From an uncultured Mollicutes bacterium (GTDB lineage: Bacteria; Bacillota_I; Bacilli_A; RFN20; CAG-826): 64,000 nucleotides of DNA. Location: the NCBI GenBank assembly GCA_900545015.1, contig UQXJ01000005.1, forward strand, positions 1 through 64,000, written 5' to 3'. A program made the translations under genes and the position numbers. This document shows positions 35,222-44,509 of this stretch, one piece after another (position 1 is the first letter of the stretch; each line of letters starts with the position of its first letter). Below the pieces are notes generated by a model. That model worked only from the letters and a program-made list of their open reading frames with translations, was not told where the DNA came from and ran no database searches.

Positions 35222-35749
35222 ATGATTGGAATTATTTTATATAGACCTGAAAAACCAGCTAACGTTGGAAATATTATGAGAACATGTATGGCTACTGATG
35301 TAAAACTATACATAATTGGACCTTTAACTTTTGAACTTAATGATAAAAGTTTAAAAAGAGCAGGAATGGATTACATCAAAGAATCTGATTTTAAAATTTT
35401 TAAAGACTTAGATGAAGCGATGAATTATTTTAAGGATGAAACTATTTATTACGTGACAAGATATTCAAAAAATGTTTATTCATCTTTTGATTATTCGGAT
35501 ATCGTTCATGATATTTATTTTATGTTTGGAAGAGAATCAACAGGAATACCTCATGATTTATTAAGAGCAAACATCGATAAAACGATACGAATACCAATGG
35601 TACCTAGTGCAAGAAGTTTGAATCTTTCTAATAGTGTTGCAATCGTTCTTTTTGAAGCACTTAGGCAACAAAAATTCTTTAACTTATCAACTCAAGAATT
35701 AATCAAAGGAGAAGATTTCTTAATTAACGAAGAAACTAAAAGCGAATAG
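35222..35749 (+). CDS. trmL: tRNA (cytidine/uridine-2'-O)-methyltransferase TrmL-like
   Basis: 175 residues of the SpoU/TrmD (SPOUT) family, the size of TrmL, which methylates the 2'-O of the tRNA wobble base 34. Seen: the N-terminal EKPANVGNIMRTC motif, the LKRAGMDY motif, FGRESTGIP (motif 2) and IPMVPSARSLNLSNSVAIVL (motif 3, the knotted SAM site). Its 3' end overlaps that of the opposing rqcH-like gene by 14 bp. Confidence 0.9.
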   Translation: MIGIILYRPEKPANVGNIMRTCMATDVKLYIIGPLTFELNDKSLKRAGMDYIKESDFKIFKDLDEAMNYFKDETIYYVTRYSKNVYSSFDYSDIVHDIYFMFGRESTGIPHDLLRANIDKTIRIPMVPSARSLNLSNSVAIVLFEALRQQKFFNLSTQELIKGEDFLINEETKSE

Positions 35750-37115
35750 CTTTATCTAGATAAGACTTAAAGTCGTATTTATATTCTTTAATATAGTAAG
35801 ATTCGTATTTATTGAGTTTAACGAGTCCAGACTCGTTCCCTTTTCTAATGTCTTTTACGCTAGCAAAAACAACTTCGCCGTCTTTTTTCTTAGCTAAATA
35901 GATACAAAATTCTAGAGCAAATTCGAGTAATTTATCATCAATATTGTTATTAAAAATAATAACGTGATTACCGTGTGCGTTTTTAATATGCAAAAAATAA
36001 TCTTCCTTTTTAGCGAGCTTAAAACTTAAATAATCGTTTTGAATTGAGTTCTTTCCAAAGCCGATTTTTGTGCCGTTAAACAAAATATAATAGGGTTTTG
36101 CAGCGTTTTTAAGATTTTTAGGCTTAATTTTTGGATTATTTTTTAGATATTTTTTGTTAATAAATTCTTCGATTAATTCTTTATAATCATCTTCCTTATA
36201 ATATTCTAAAGAAGCAATTATAGAATTTAAGTAATCAATTTCATCTTCGGTTTTCAAAATGTAATCTTTTGTGGATTCAATAGTTGCCTTAGCTTTTTTA
36301 TATAATTTGTAAAATCTTTCTAAATTCTCACTAGGAGAGAAACTTTCGTTTAGATTTATCTTTTCACCTTCATAAATAAAGAAACTATCTCCACGTTTTA
36401 CTTCACTTAAATTAATTAAAAGTGCATCTGCGTAGTCTTTATATTTAAGTTTTTCTTCTGCTTCGCGTTGGTCTTCTTTGATTTTTTCTATTTTTTTTAA
36501 CAAAGATTTTAATTTTCTTTTCGCGATTAGAGCTACTGGTTTATATTTATTTACTAAAAATTGATTTTCAAGATTATTATAATAATTTTCTTCATTAATT
36601 ATGTCTTTTTCTTTAACGTCCTTTTCAATAGAAATAGATTTAGGAGGAATATAAATCATATTTTTAATAATTGGATGATGTGTATCAAGACCTTTATATC
36701 TAAAAGCTTCATCGATTTTATCATCAACTAATAAAATTAAATTTGCATTACTCTTAAAAATTTCAAATATTAAGGAATAATGAATTTTATCATATGTGTC
36801 AGTTGTTTTTAAAAAGTCTAATTTAAGAATATTATCATCATTTATTGAACTTGCCCCTAAAAATAAAGAATTAAGAAGTTTAATCTTTAATCTATTAAAA
36901 AAAGATGATGAGTCATTAAAAAAATATTTATTTTTAGTTAATCTAACAAAAGGATTTTTAACATTTAGTGATATTAAGATTTCTTTTGTTTGAGAACGTG
37001 AAAAACAAAACAAATAATCATACTCTGAAAGACATTGAATCTTATTTAGATACGTTCCTTTGTTTGATTTATTTATTTCAATAATAGTTTGTTCAAGTTT
37101 TTCTTTTAAATTCAT
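35736..37115 (-). CDS. rqcH: RqcH/NFACT-family protein (YloA/FbpA-like), shortened
   Basis: 459 residues from the ATG at 37115; upstream in-frame codons to 37145 lie in the promoter. RqcH (B. subtilis YloA, about 570 residues) recruits tRNA-Ala to add Ala tails on stalled 50S subunits; relatives were once called fibronectin-binding proteins. Seen: the NFACT-N part, the central coiled coil (about 190-310) and the C-terminal NFACT-R domain with GFGKNSIQNDYLSF and YFLHIKNAHGNHVIIF. It is about 100 residues shorter than usual, and the usual Trp/His pattern in NFACT-R is altered, so activity is uncertain. Its place before gmk matches B. subtilis. A TATAAT box ends 7 nt before the start. Confidence 0.78.
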   Translation of the reverse strand: MNLKEKLEQTIIEINKSNKGTYLNKIQCLSEYDYLFCFSRSQTKEILISLNVKNPFVRLTKNKYFFNDSSSFFNRLKIKLLNSLFLGASSINDDNILKLDFLKTTDTYDKIHYSLIFEIFKSNANLILLVDDKIDEAFRYKGLDTHHPIIKNMIYIPPKSISIEKDVKEKDIINEENYYNNLENQFLVNKYKPVALIAKRKLKSLLKKIEKIKEDQREAEEKLKYKDYADALLINLSEVKRGDSFFIYEGEKINLNESFSPSENLERFYKLYKKAKATIESTKDYILKTEDEIDYLNSIIASLEYYKEDDYKELIEEFINKKYLKNNPKIKPKNLKNAAKPYYILFNGTKIGFGKNSIQNDYLSFKLAKKEDYFLHIKNAHGNHVIIFNNNIDDKLLEFALEFCIYLAKKKDGEVVFASVKDIRKGNESGLVKLNKYESYYIKEYKYDFKSYLDKAIRF

Positions 37116-37122
37116 AAGAAAT

Positions 37123-37128
37123 ATTATA
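37123..37128 (-). promoter_or_regulatory. -10 box of rqcH-like gene (leaderless layout)
   Basis: TATAAT on the minus strand, 7 nt before the ATG at 37115, with TTCATT at a 17-bp spacing as a poor -35. No Shine-Dalgarno. Confidence 0.5.
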
Positions 37129-37134
37129 TTAGAT

Positions 37135-37163
37135 TTGAATATCAAAATGAATTTAATTATAAT
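37135..37163 (+). promoter_or_regulatory. Promoter of gmk (leaderless layout)
   Basis: TTGAAT (37135-37140), exact 17-bp spacer, TATAAT (37158-37163), then 6 nt to the ATG of gmk. This is the clearest case of a start site at the start codon. Confidence 0.7.
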
Positions 37164-37169
37164 CTTTCT

Positions 37170-37733
37170 ATGGCAGGGGCATTGATTATTTTAAGTGGTC
37201 CTAGCGGTGTTGGAAAAGGCACAGTTAGACAAGTTTTAATGCAAGATCCAAGTTTGAATCTTGTATATTCTATTTCCATGACTACAAGAAAACCTAGAAG
37301 TCATGAAATAGATGGTGAGGATTATTTTTTCGTAAGCAAAGAAGAATTCTTAAAACATATAGAAAATGGTGATTTATTAGAATATGCACAATTTGTTGGT
37401 AATTATTATGGAACACCACTTGATTATGTTAATAAATTAAGAAGTGAAAATAAAAATGTATTATTAGAAATTGAAACTAATGGTGCATTAAAAGTTATGG
37501 AAAAATTAAAAGATGACCCTAAACTTATAACGATATTCTTATTACCACCATCATTTGAGGAACTTGAAAATAGAATTCGTGGTAGAAAAACTGAATCTGA
37601 ATTAGTCATTGAAGAAAGACTTACAAAAGCAAGAAAAGAAGTTTTGCTTCAAGACAAGTATAAATATAGAGTAATTAACGTTACACCTGAGCAAGCTGCT
37701 CATGATATAGGTGAAATAATAAAAAAATATTAA
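37170..37733 (+). CDS. gmk: Guanylate kinase
   Basis: 187 residues, normal length. It converts GMP to GDP with ATP. The P-loop GPSGVGKG (10-17), the GMP-binding TTRKPR and DGEDYFFV segments, and the lid region RIRGRKTES are all present. Its promoter places the mRNA start at the ATG. A terminator follows directly. Confidence 0.96.
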   Translation: MAGALIILSGPSGVGKGTVRQVLMQDPSLNLVYSISMTTRKPRSHEIDGEDYFFVSKEEFLKHIENGDLLEYAQFVGNYYGTPLDYVNKLRSENKNVLLEIETNGALKVMEKLKDDPKLITIFLLPPSFEELENRIRGRKTESELVIEERLTKARKEVLLQDKYKYRVINVTPEQAAHDIGEIIKKY

Positions 37734-37735
37734 TA

Positions 37736-37765
37736 AAAGCATACCTATCAAGGTTGCTTTTTTTT
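37736..37765 (+). terminator. Rho-independent terminator after gmk
   Basis: aaagca-acc (37736-37745, one bulged T) pairs with ggttgcttt (37752-37760), followed by a T run. The T run merges into the TATAAT box of priA. Confidence 0.78.
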
Positions 37766-37770
37766 ATAAT
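37765..37770 (+). promoter_or_regulatory. -10 box of priA (near-leaderless layout)
   Basis: TATAAT ends 8 nt before the ATG at 37779 and follows the gmk terminator without a gap. No Shine-Dalgarno and no good -35 are seen. Confidence 0.45.
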
Positions 37771-37778
37771 TATAGAAG

Positions 37779-39971
37779 ATGTTTATTTTAGAAGTGTTAA
37801 CACAACAAAAAGTTTATTTACTTGATAAAACTTTTTATTATTTATCTAACGAAGATGTAAAAAAAGGAATTAGAGTCGAAATCAATTTTCATGGTTCACA
37901 TCTTATTGGTTTTGTTACGAATACCATAAAAGAAGATTTATCTGAAAAAGAAATAGAGGATAAATATGGCTTTGCTATGAAATTTATTGAAGGAGCTATT
38001 GATGATGAACCGATTATTGATGATGAACTTTTTGAACTCGCAAAAACACTTAAAGAACATTATTTTTATACAATGATTGGTACGCTTCAAGCAATGTTAC
38101 CACCATCATTAAAGCCAAAAAACACATTATATAAAGCACCTAAGATTAAATATTTAAATTATTATAAAATTACAGAACTTTTACCAAGAAGAGCATTTAC
38201 TAAAAATGAAAGAAAAATTTTAGACCGTTTTAATAACTCGAAATTAATACTTCAAAGCGAATTTTCAAAAAGCAAAACTCTTGAAAGTTTAATTGAAGAT
38301 GGAATTATCTTAAAAGTTCAAGAAGAAGTGAATCGTTATAAAATTAATAAAGTTTTTAATGATTATGAAACTAAAATAACTTTATCTAATGAACAAGAAA
38401 ACGCTTATAAACAAATAATTGATTCTAAAAACAAAGTCTTCCTTTTAAAAGGCGTAACTGGAAGCGGAAAAACTGAAGTTTATATTAAATTAATTGAAAA
38501 GGCTTTAAAAGATAATAAAGGAGCATTAATTTTAGTTCCTGAAATTGCGCTAACGCCACTTATGATTTCTCGACTTTTGAGCTATTTTAATGAAACTATT
38601 GCCGTCCTTCATTCTTCATTAAGTGATGGTCAAAAATACGATGAATATCGTAAAATTTCTCGTGGTGAAGCAAAAATTGTTGTTGGTACTCGTAGTGCAA
38701 TATTTGCTCCTATTAAAAACTTAGGAATTGTAATTATTGATGAAGAAAATGACGAATGTTATAAAGAAGATGAACAAGGACTTTTATACAATGCAAAAGA
38801 TGTTGCATTAATTAGAATAAAAAATAAAGATGCAAAATTGATTTTAGGAAGTGCTACTCCTCAAATTGAAACAATGGCAAGAGCAGAAAAAGGACTTTAT
38901 GAGTTAGTCGAACTTAAAAATAGATATAATGAAGTTCCACTTCCTCGTGTTCATCTTATTCCATCAAATGATTATCATTTATATTCGATAAATTCGAGTG
39001 TATTTTCTTTGCCATTAATAAAAGCAATAAAAGAAAAATTATTTTTAGGAGAACAAATTATTCTTTTAATTAATAGTAGAGGATATGGAAAATATTATAA
39101 GTGTAGAGAATGTGGATATACATATAAATGTCCTAATTGTGATTTGCCTCTTTTCTATCATAAAGGCAAAAACATTCTTTATTGTCACCACTGTGAATAC
39201 AAAATTAAGGTACCTAAAACATGTTCAAAGTGCGGTTCGAAATATTTTGATTATGGTTCATTTGGAATTGAAAAAGTTGAAGAAGATTTTAAGAAAATAT
39301 TTAATGTTCCTTATCTAGTGCTAGATAGCGATAGAACACCTAAAACACTGCAAATCGAAACTATTTTAAAAGATTTTAATGAAAAAAAGGCCAATGTTTT
39401 AATTGGAACACAAATTGTTAGTAAAGGACATGATTTCAAAAATGTCTCACTAGTTGCTGTTTTAAATGCTGATAGTTTATTAAATTTTCCATCTTATAGA
39501 AGCAAAGAAATGACCTTTTCTTTAATCACTCAAACGATAGGAAGATGTGGAAGAGATAAAGAACAAGGAGATGCTTATATTCAAACAAGTAGTGCTAATA
39601 ATTATGCAATCATAGATGCAATAAATCAGGATTATGATTCTTTTTTTGAACATGAAAATAATGAAAGAAAATTATACAAGAACCCACCATTTATGAACTT
39701 ACTTTCAATCGATGTTAATGGTAATGATGCTGGTGAAGTAAATAGCAAAGCTAACGAAATTAAAGAATTTATAAAAAGCTATGGTATAAATGATGCAATA
39801 GTTTTAGGTCCAAGTGAACTTATTAAAAAAGGTATTAAATTTAAAAAACAGGTATTCATTAAATACAAAAAACTTGCCTCTATTAAAGAAGCAATTGAAG
39901 ACACGATTGACACTTATAAATCCAGTAACAAAATATCGATTAGAATCAATTTAAATCCGTATAATTTTTAA
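37779..39971 (+). CDS. priA: Primosomal helicase PriA
   Basis: 730 residues; PriA restarts stalled replication forks and loads the helicase. Seen: the N-terminal DNA-binding domain, Walker A GVTGSGKTE (about 225), motif II IIDEENDE, the zinc region with four CxxC pairs (CRECG, CPNC, CHHC, CSKCG) and helicase motifs such as IGTQIVSKGHDF and QTIGRCGRD. As in B. subtilis it lies downstream of gmk, but rpoZ and coaBC are not between them. Confidence 0.95.
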   Translation: MFILEVLTQQKVYLLDKTFYYLSNEDVKKGIRVEINFHGSHLIGFVTNTIKEDLSEKEIEDKYGFAMKFIEGAIDDEPIIDDELFELAKTLKEHYFYTMIGTLQAMLPPSLKPKNTLYKAPKIKYLNYYKITELLPRRAFTKNERKILDRFNNSKLILQSEFSKSKTLESLIEDGIILKVQEEVNRYKINKVFNDYETKITLSNEQENAYKQIIDSKNKVFLLKGVTGSGKTEVYIKLIEKALKDNKGALILVPEIALTPLMISRLLSYFNETIAVLHSSLSDGQKYDEYRKISRGEAKIVVGTRSAIFAPIKNLGIVIIDEENDECYKEDEQGLLYNAKDVALIRIKNKDAKLILGSATPQIETMARAEKGLYELVELKNRYNEVPLPRVHLIPSNDYHLYSINSSVFSLPLIKAIKEKLFLGEQIILLINSRGYGKYYKCRECGYTYKCPNCDLPLFYHKGKNILYCHHCEYKIKVPKTCSKCGSKYFDYGSFGIEKVEEDFKKIFNVPYLVLDSDRTPKTLQIETILKDFNEKKANVLIGTQIVSKGHDFKNVSLVAVLNADSLLNFPSYRSKEMTFSLITQTIGRCGRDKEQGDAYIQTSSANNYAIIDAINQDYDSFFEHENNERKLYKNPPFMNLLSIDVNGNDAGEVNSKANEIKEFIKSYGINDAIVLGPSELIKKGIKFKKQVFIKYKKLASIKEAIEDTIDTYKSSNKISIRINLNPYNF

Positions 39972-40086
39972 TTCACTTATTTGAACAAAGTCTTAGATTT
40001 TTGCATAATTTTTAGTTGTTTTAATAGCATTTTAAATTGAAAAAAACGCTATAATAATCTAAGATTATTAACATAGGAAGAATTTT

Positions 40087-40575
40087 ATGATTACTGTTTC
40101 AATTTTAGGATTAGATCCATATTTAGTTAGACAAATTTCAAAAGCTACAACGGCAAAATTAGCAGACATTTATGAAGTATCAAAAGATGATATTGATTTT
40201 TATGCTCCAGAATGTCTTTTTATTCATGATGGGGTTGAACAAAACACATGGAATGTTTTAGTTCGTGTTCATGCGCCATTAAAAGTAAAAGTCATGGAAA
40301 GAGAAGTTGCACTTATCCTTCATGAATTTTTAAAAGATGCATGTGTTCATTGCGCAATTGAATTTTATTATTATTCGAGTGACAACCGTTATGAGTTTAT
40401 CGATCATGAACATCCAAGATTTATGGACGAAAAAAATAGCGTAGAAATTTTTGGTGAAGATGAGGACGATTGCTGCGATGATGAGGAATGTGAATGCGAT
40501 CATGAGCATGAAGAAGAACCATATCTTGGCAATATGTTTGAAGATTTTGAAAAGAAATTAAATGGAGAGAAATAA
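40087..40575 (+). CDS. DUF1904-like protein with Cys/His/acid-rich tail
   Basis: 162 residues. The first about 105 residues resemble DUF1904 (a tautomerase-like fold): a starting beta strand (MITVSILGLD), a helix, and CLFIHDGVEQNTWNVLVRVHA. The function of that family is unknown. The C-terminal tail is unusual: CCDDEECECDHEHEEE, a dense cluster of Cys, His and acidic residues that looks able to bind metal. It takes the place held by def and fmt in B. subtilis and precedes the rsmB-like gene by 2 bp. Shine-Dalgarno aggaag at 40075. Confidence 0.55.
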   Translation: MITVSILGLDPYLVRQISKATTAKLADIYEVSKDDIDFYAPECLFIHDGVEQNTWNVLVRVHAPLKVKVMEREVALILHEFLKDACVHCAIEFYYYSSDNRYEFIDHEHPRFMDEKNSVEIFGEDEDDCCDDEECECDHEHEEEPYLGNMFEDFEKKLNGEK

Positions 40576-40577
40576 TT

Positions 40578-41828
40578 ATGAAAATTTACGAATCATGTTT
40601 TAATGTTTTAAAACTTATTATCAAAGAAAAAGTAACTTTTTCTAGTGCGATAGTGAAAAACGCAAAAGGACTTAATAAAGAAGAATATTCTAAAGTTTCA
40701 AGTTTATGTGGATATTTCTTAAGAAACTATTTCTCAATTATTTCTATTTCAAGTTTAATTTTTAAAACCAAAGAAATTGAACCAATGATTTATATTGGAT
40801 TAATATACGCAAATAACTCAAATAAGAAAATTGTCGATGAAAAGGAATCATTAAAATTTTTAGAAAATAAATTAGCTCTTTATCAAGTTAAATTTAATGA
40901 TGACATTAAAACTGAATTTGATAAAGCAATTAGAGACAAAAGAGAATATCTTAAAGAAGGTTTAAAAGACAAAAAGTTAACATATCTTTCATGCAGAACA
41001 AATCTTCCTGAATGGATTATTAATATGCTTTTTAGGCAATACGGAAGAGACATTGCTATTAAAATCATAAATTCTTTAGTAAGAATGCCAAGTCAATACG
41101 TTGTAATTAATAATCTTGTTGAAGAAATTGATGCAAGTAAATTACTTGAAGACTTTAAAGAAGTTGATACTAATTTCTTTGAATATAAACAAAAAACAAG
41201 TATTAGAAAGAATGATTTTGTAAAAACTGGTAAAGCATATCCTATTCAAAAAGCAGAATTTGATATGGTAAAGAATTTACCTGAACTAGAAAATAAAGAA
41301 ATTGCTTTCTATTTCGAAGAAAAGAATTCACTTTATATTGCTTTAATGAATAAATATTTAGAAAACAATCACATTTCATTAGCAACTAAAGAACCAAAAA
41401 ATAACCAAGAATTATTTGCTGTTATTAAACCAGCTAATTACGACAAATTAGATATTTATGAAAGTGATGAAAATTGCTTGATTTCATACTTATCAACAAA
41501 ACAAGATTTATTAGTTTTTATGCCTGAAAGTTCAAATTTTGAATTATTAAGAAGATCTCCTGAATATGGAATAAATTTTGATACTTCAAAATTAGATGGA
41601 ATTATTAAAAACGAAGAACAAGAGCTCAATGATATTACTCAATATGTAAATGTTGATGGCTATTTAGTATATTGCTTACCTACATTTGATATTAAAGAAA
41701 CTTTAGTGACTACTAAAAAATTCTTAGAATCAAATAAGAATTTTAAACTTGTTAAAGAAGTAACTTGCTTCCCAAATGAAAAAGAAAATAGCATTTTCTA
41801 TTACGCTATTTTCAAAAAGGAAAAATAA
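40578..41828 (+). CDS. RsmB-like protein without catalytic motifs
   Basis: 416 residues with the outline of RsmB (16S rRNA m5C967 methyltransferase): an N-terminal NusB-like RNA-binding half and a C-terminal methyltransferase-like half, in the usual place before rlmN. However, the key motifs are changed. The SAM loop (normally CAAPGGKT) is not recognisable; the PCSG motif is replaced by PESS, followed by the expected LLRRSPE; and the TCS motif is replaced by YCLPT. Both catalytic Cys are thus absent. The frame is intact over its full length, so it is kept as a protein, perhaps an rRNA-binding assembly factor without activity. Confidence 0.7.
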   Translation: MKIYESCFNVLKLIIKEKVTFSSAIVKNAKGLNKEEYSKVSSLCGYFLRNYFSIISISSLIFKTKEIEPMIYIGLIYANNSNKKIVDEKESLKFLENKLALYQVKFNDDIKTEFDKAIRDKREYLKEGLKDKKLTYLSCRTNLPEWIINMLFRQYGRDIAIKIINSLVRMPSQYVVINNLVEEIDASKLLEDFKEVDTNFFEYKQKTSIRKNDFVKTGKAYPIQKAEFDMVKNLPELENKEIAFYFEEKNSLYIALMNKYLENNHISLATKEPKNNQELFAVIKPANYDKLDIYESDENCLISYLSTKQDLLVFMPESSNFELLRRSPEYGINFDTSKLDGIIKNEEQELNDITQYVNVDGYLVYCLPTFDIKETLVTTKKFLESNKNFKLVKEVTCFPNEKENSIFYYAIFKKEK

Positions 41829-41831
41829 TCA

Positions 41832-42872
41832 ATGATTAACCTTTATGATTTTACACTTCCTAAATTAGAAGAGCTGATGCTCTCACTTGATGAGAAAAAA
41901 TATAGAGCAACTCAACTTTTTAAATGGATTTATGAGAAAAGAGTAACTACTTTTGATGAAATGACAGACGTCTCTAAAAAATTTAGAGAAGTTTTAAATA
42001 GAGATTTTTGCATTGTTAAACCAAAAATTTTCTTAAAACAACATAGTCAAGATGGAACCATTAAACTCTTATTAGAACTTGAAGACGGAAACAAGATTGA
42101 AACTGTTTTAATGAGATATAACTATGGTAATGTCGCATGTGTAACAAGTGAAGTTGGCTGCAACATGGGATGTGCATTTTGTGCAAGCGGTTTATTAAAG
42201 AAAAAAAGAGAATTAAAAGTTAGTGAACTAGTGGGACAAATTTTAGTTCTTGATGATCTTTTAAAAGAAGAAGGCAACAATGAAAGAATTACACACGTTG
42301 TAGTTATGGGAACTGGCGAACCATTTGATAATTATGATAATGTCATGGGATTTATCAGAATATTAAACCATCCACATGGTTTTGCAATTGGCGCTAGACA
42401 TATTACGGTTTCAACATGTGGACTTGTTCCAATGATTGAAAAATATGCTAATGAAGGAATTCAAATTAATTTAGCTATTTCTTTACACGCTCCAAATGAT
42501 GAAATTAGAAATAAAATTATGCCTATTTCACGTAAATATCCTATAGATGAATTGATGAAAGCAGTTAAATATTATGAACAAACTGCTGGTAGGAGAGTAA
42601 CTTTTGAATATATTTTATTAAAAGGAATAAATGATTCTACAGATAATGCAAGAGAACTAGCTAAACTTATCAAAGGAACTTTAGCTTATGTTAATTTAAT
42701 TCCTTATAATCCAGTTAATGAAATGAAATACCAAAGAAGTGATGAAAAATCTGTTCATAATTTCATGGATGCATTAATGAAATTAGGTGTAAATGTTACT
42801 GTTAGAAAGGAATTTGGCACTGACATTGATGCTGCATGTGGTCAATTAAGAGCAAAAAATGAAAACAAGTAA
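41832..42872 (+). CDS. rlmN: Dual-specificity 23S rRNA/tRNA (adenine-C2) methyltransferase
   Basis: 346 residues, normal length. A radical-SAM enzyme that methylates A2503 of 23S rRNA and A37 of some tRNAs. The iron-sulfur motif CNMGCAFC (Cys110, 114, 117), the GEPFDNYDNV SAM region and the C-terminal catalytic Cys in DIDAACGQL are present. It overlaps prpC by 14 bp. Confidence 0.96.
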   Translation: MINLYDFTLPKLEELMLSLDEKKYRATQLFKWIYEKRVTTFDEMTDVSKKFREVLNRDFCIVKPKIFLKQHSQDGTIKLLLELEDGNKIETVLMRYNYGNVACVTSEVGCNMGCAFCASGLLKKKRELKVSELVGQILVLDDLLKEEGNNERITHVVVMGTGEPFDNYDNVMGFIRILNHPHGFAIGARHITVSTCGLVPMIEKYANEGIQINLAISLHAPNDEIRNKIMPISRKYPIDELMKAVKYYEQTAGRRVTFEYILLKGINDSTDNARELAKLIKGTLAYVNLIPYNPVNEMKYQRSDEKSVHNFMDALMKLGVNVTVRKEFGTDIDAACGQLRAKNENK

Positions 42873-43620
42873 TGTATTTAAAGGTCATTATTGTTATAAA
42901 AGCGACATCGGCAAAGTAAGAATCGCCAATGAAGATGAAGCTAAAGTTGTTGTTAATAGTAACGGCAACGTTCTTTTGGTTGTGGCTGATGGAATGGGTG
43001 GTCATAATAAAGGAGATTATGCTTCTTTTGAAACCGTAAGAATTATTACCGAAGCTTTTAAAAATCAAAAATACTTTTTAAATACTTTCTTCGCTGCTAG
43101 TTGGATTAAAAGAGTTGTAAAAGTTGCAAATTCAACTATTTATAAAACTCAAGATAAAGATGTTACCTATAAAGGTATGGGAACAACTCTATCTTTAGTT
43201 TTAATTATTAAAAAGAAAATAATAGTTGTAAATTGCGGGGATTCTCGTGTTTATATTAAAAAAAGTGAAGGAAATTTAGTTCAATTAACTGAAGATCAAA
43301 CTTATGTTAATTTCTTAGTTAAGAGTGGACAAATAAGTAAGGAAGAAGCACTTGTACATCCAGAAAGACACGTACTTACAAATGCAATTGGATTATTCCC
43401 ATCAATCTCAATGGATGTAAATATTTATGAGTATCATGGAGAAAGTTTAGTTCTTTGTACTGATGGACTATATAATAACGTAAGTGAAAGAGATATTTTA
43501 AATACACTCAATCTAAATACAAGTGTTGAAGATAAATGCGGAAGTTTAATATCATTAGCTAATTTTAATGGTGGAAGTGACAACATAACTTTATGTTTGT
43601 GGGAGACTCTTAATGATTAG
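42859..43620 (+). CDS. prpC: PP2C-family protein phosphatase
   Basis: 253 residues; removes phosphate from Ser/Thr of proteins phosphorylated by the partner kinase encoded next. The metal-binding motifs are intact: SDIGKVRIANED, VVADGMGGH, CTDGLYN and GGSDNITL. The start lies within the end of rlmN and the stop overlaps prkC by 8 bp, so the pair is coupled. Confidence 0.94.
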   Translation: MKTSNVFKGHYCYKSDIGKVRIANEDEAKVVVNSNGNVLLVVADGMGGHNKGDYASFETVRIITEAFKNQKYFLNTFFAASWIKRVVKVANSTIYKTQDKDVTYKGMGTTLSLVLIIKKKIIVVNCGDSRVYIKKSEGNLVQLTEDQTYVNFLVKSGQISKEEALVHPERHVLTNAIGLFPSISMDVNIYEYHGESLVLCTDGLYNNVSERDILNTLNLNTSVEDKCGSLISLANFNGGSDNITLCLWETLND

Positions 43621-44500
43621 AATTAATGATGTAATTGGAGAAAGATATAAAGTTATTAGTGAATTAGGGCATGGTGGAATGAGCGATGTTTATGAAGCTC
43701 GTGATATAATTTTTCGTAGAAATGTCGCTATTAAGATGATAAAGCCTGAAAATGCTAGAAAGATGGAAAACTTAATCCGCTTTCAAAACGAAGCAAGATT
43801 CAGTGCTGCATTCAATCACCCTAATATAGTAAAAATATATGATTATGGAATTCACGGTAATCTTTTATATATTGTTAACGAAGTAGTTAAAGGCCAAACT
43901 TTAAGAGAAGTTTTAGATTATAAAAGAAATTTTTCAATTAATGAAGCCTGTTCAATAATGTTACAACTTTGTGATGCAATGATTTGCGTACATTCAAAAA
44001 ACATTGTTCATAGAGATATAAAACCATTAAATATTTTTTATTCAAATGATGGAGTTGTTAGACTTGGTGATTTTGGAATTTCTGTTTTATTAAATTCGAA
44101 TATAAATATTAATGAATCAAAAAAGGTAATGGGGACTGTTCAATATTTGGCACCAGAACTCGTATTAGGAAAAGGTGCAAGTTTCCAAAGTGATATTTAT
44201 GCTATGGGAATAACTTTTTTCGAACTTTTAACTGGGCGAGTTCCTTTTGATGAAAAGGATTTAAGCAAAGTTGCTCTTATGCAAATAAATGAACCAATGC
44301 CATCTCCATTAAAAGTCATCCCAACGCTTCCTAAAGAAGCAGAGTATATTATTTTTAAAGCAACAAAAAAAGATCTAAATGAAAGGTATAAAACAGTTCA
44401 AGAAATGCGAAATGACATATTATCTTTATATAAGGATAAGAAAATAATGAAAAAGAGAGATAGTTTCTTTGCTCGTATTTTTGGATTTAGTAAAAATTAG
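43613..44500 (+). CDS. prkC: Ser/Thr protein kinase, PrkC-like but without membrane and PASTA domains
   Basis: 295 residues, of which almost all is the kinase domain: Gly loop LGHGGMSDVY, ATP Lys41 (VAIKMIK), HRDIKPLN (133-140), DFG (153-155) and APE in YLAPEL. The usual PrkC of Bacillota is about 600 residues, with a transmembrane helix and outside PASTA repeats that sense peptidoglycan. Here the protein ends after a short basic tail, so it must be cytosolic and controlled in another way. The position between prpC and rpe matches prkC. Confidence 0.9.
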   Translation: MIRINDVIGERYKVISELGHGGMSDVYEARDIIFRRNVAIKMIKPENARKMENLIRFQNEARFSAAFNHPNIVKIYDYGIHGNLLYIVNEVVKGQTLREVLDYKRNFSINEACSIMLQLCDAMICVHSKNIVHRDIKPLNIFYSNDGVVRLGDFGISVLLNSNININESKKVMGTVQYLAPELVLGKGASFQSDIYAMGITFFELLTGRVPFDEKDLSKVALMQINEPMPSPLKVIPTLPKEAEYIIFKATKKDLNERYKTVQEMRNDILSLYKDKKIMKKRDSFFARIFGFSKN

Positions 44501-44509
44501 GAATTATTT

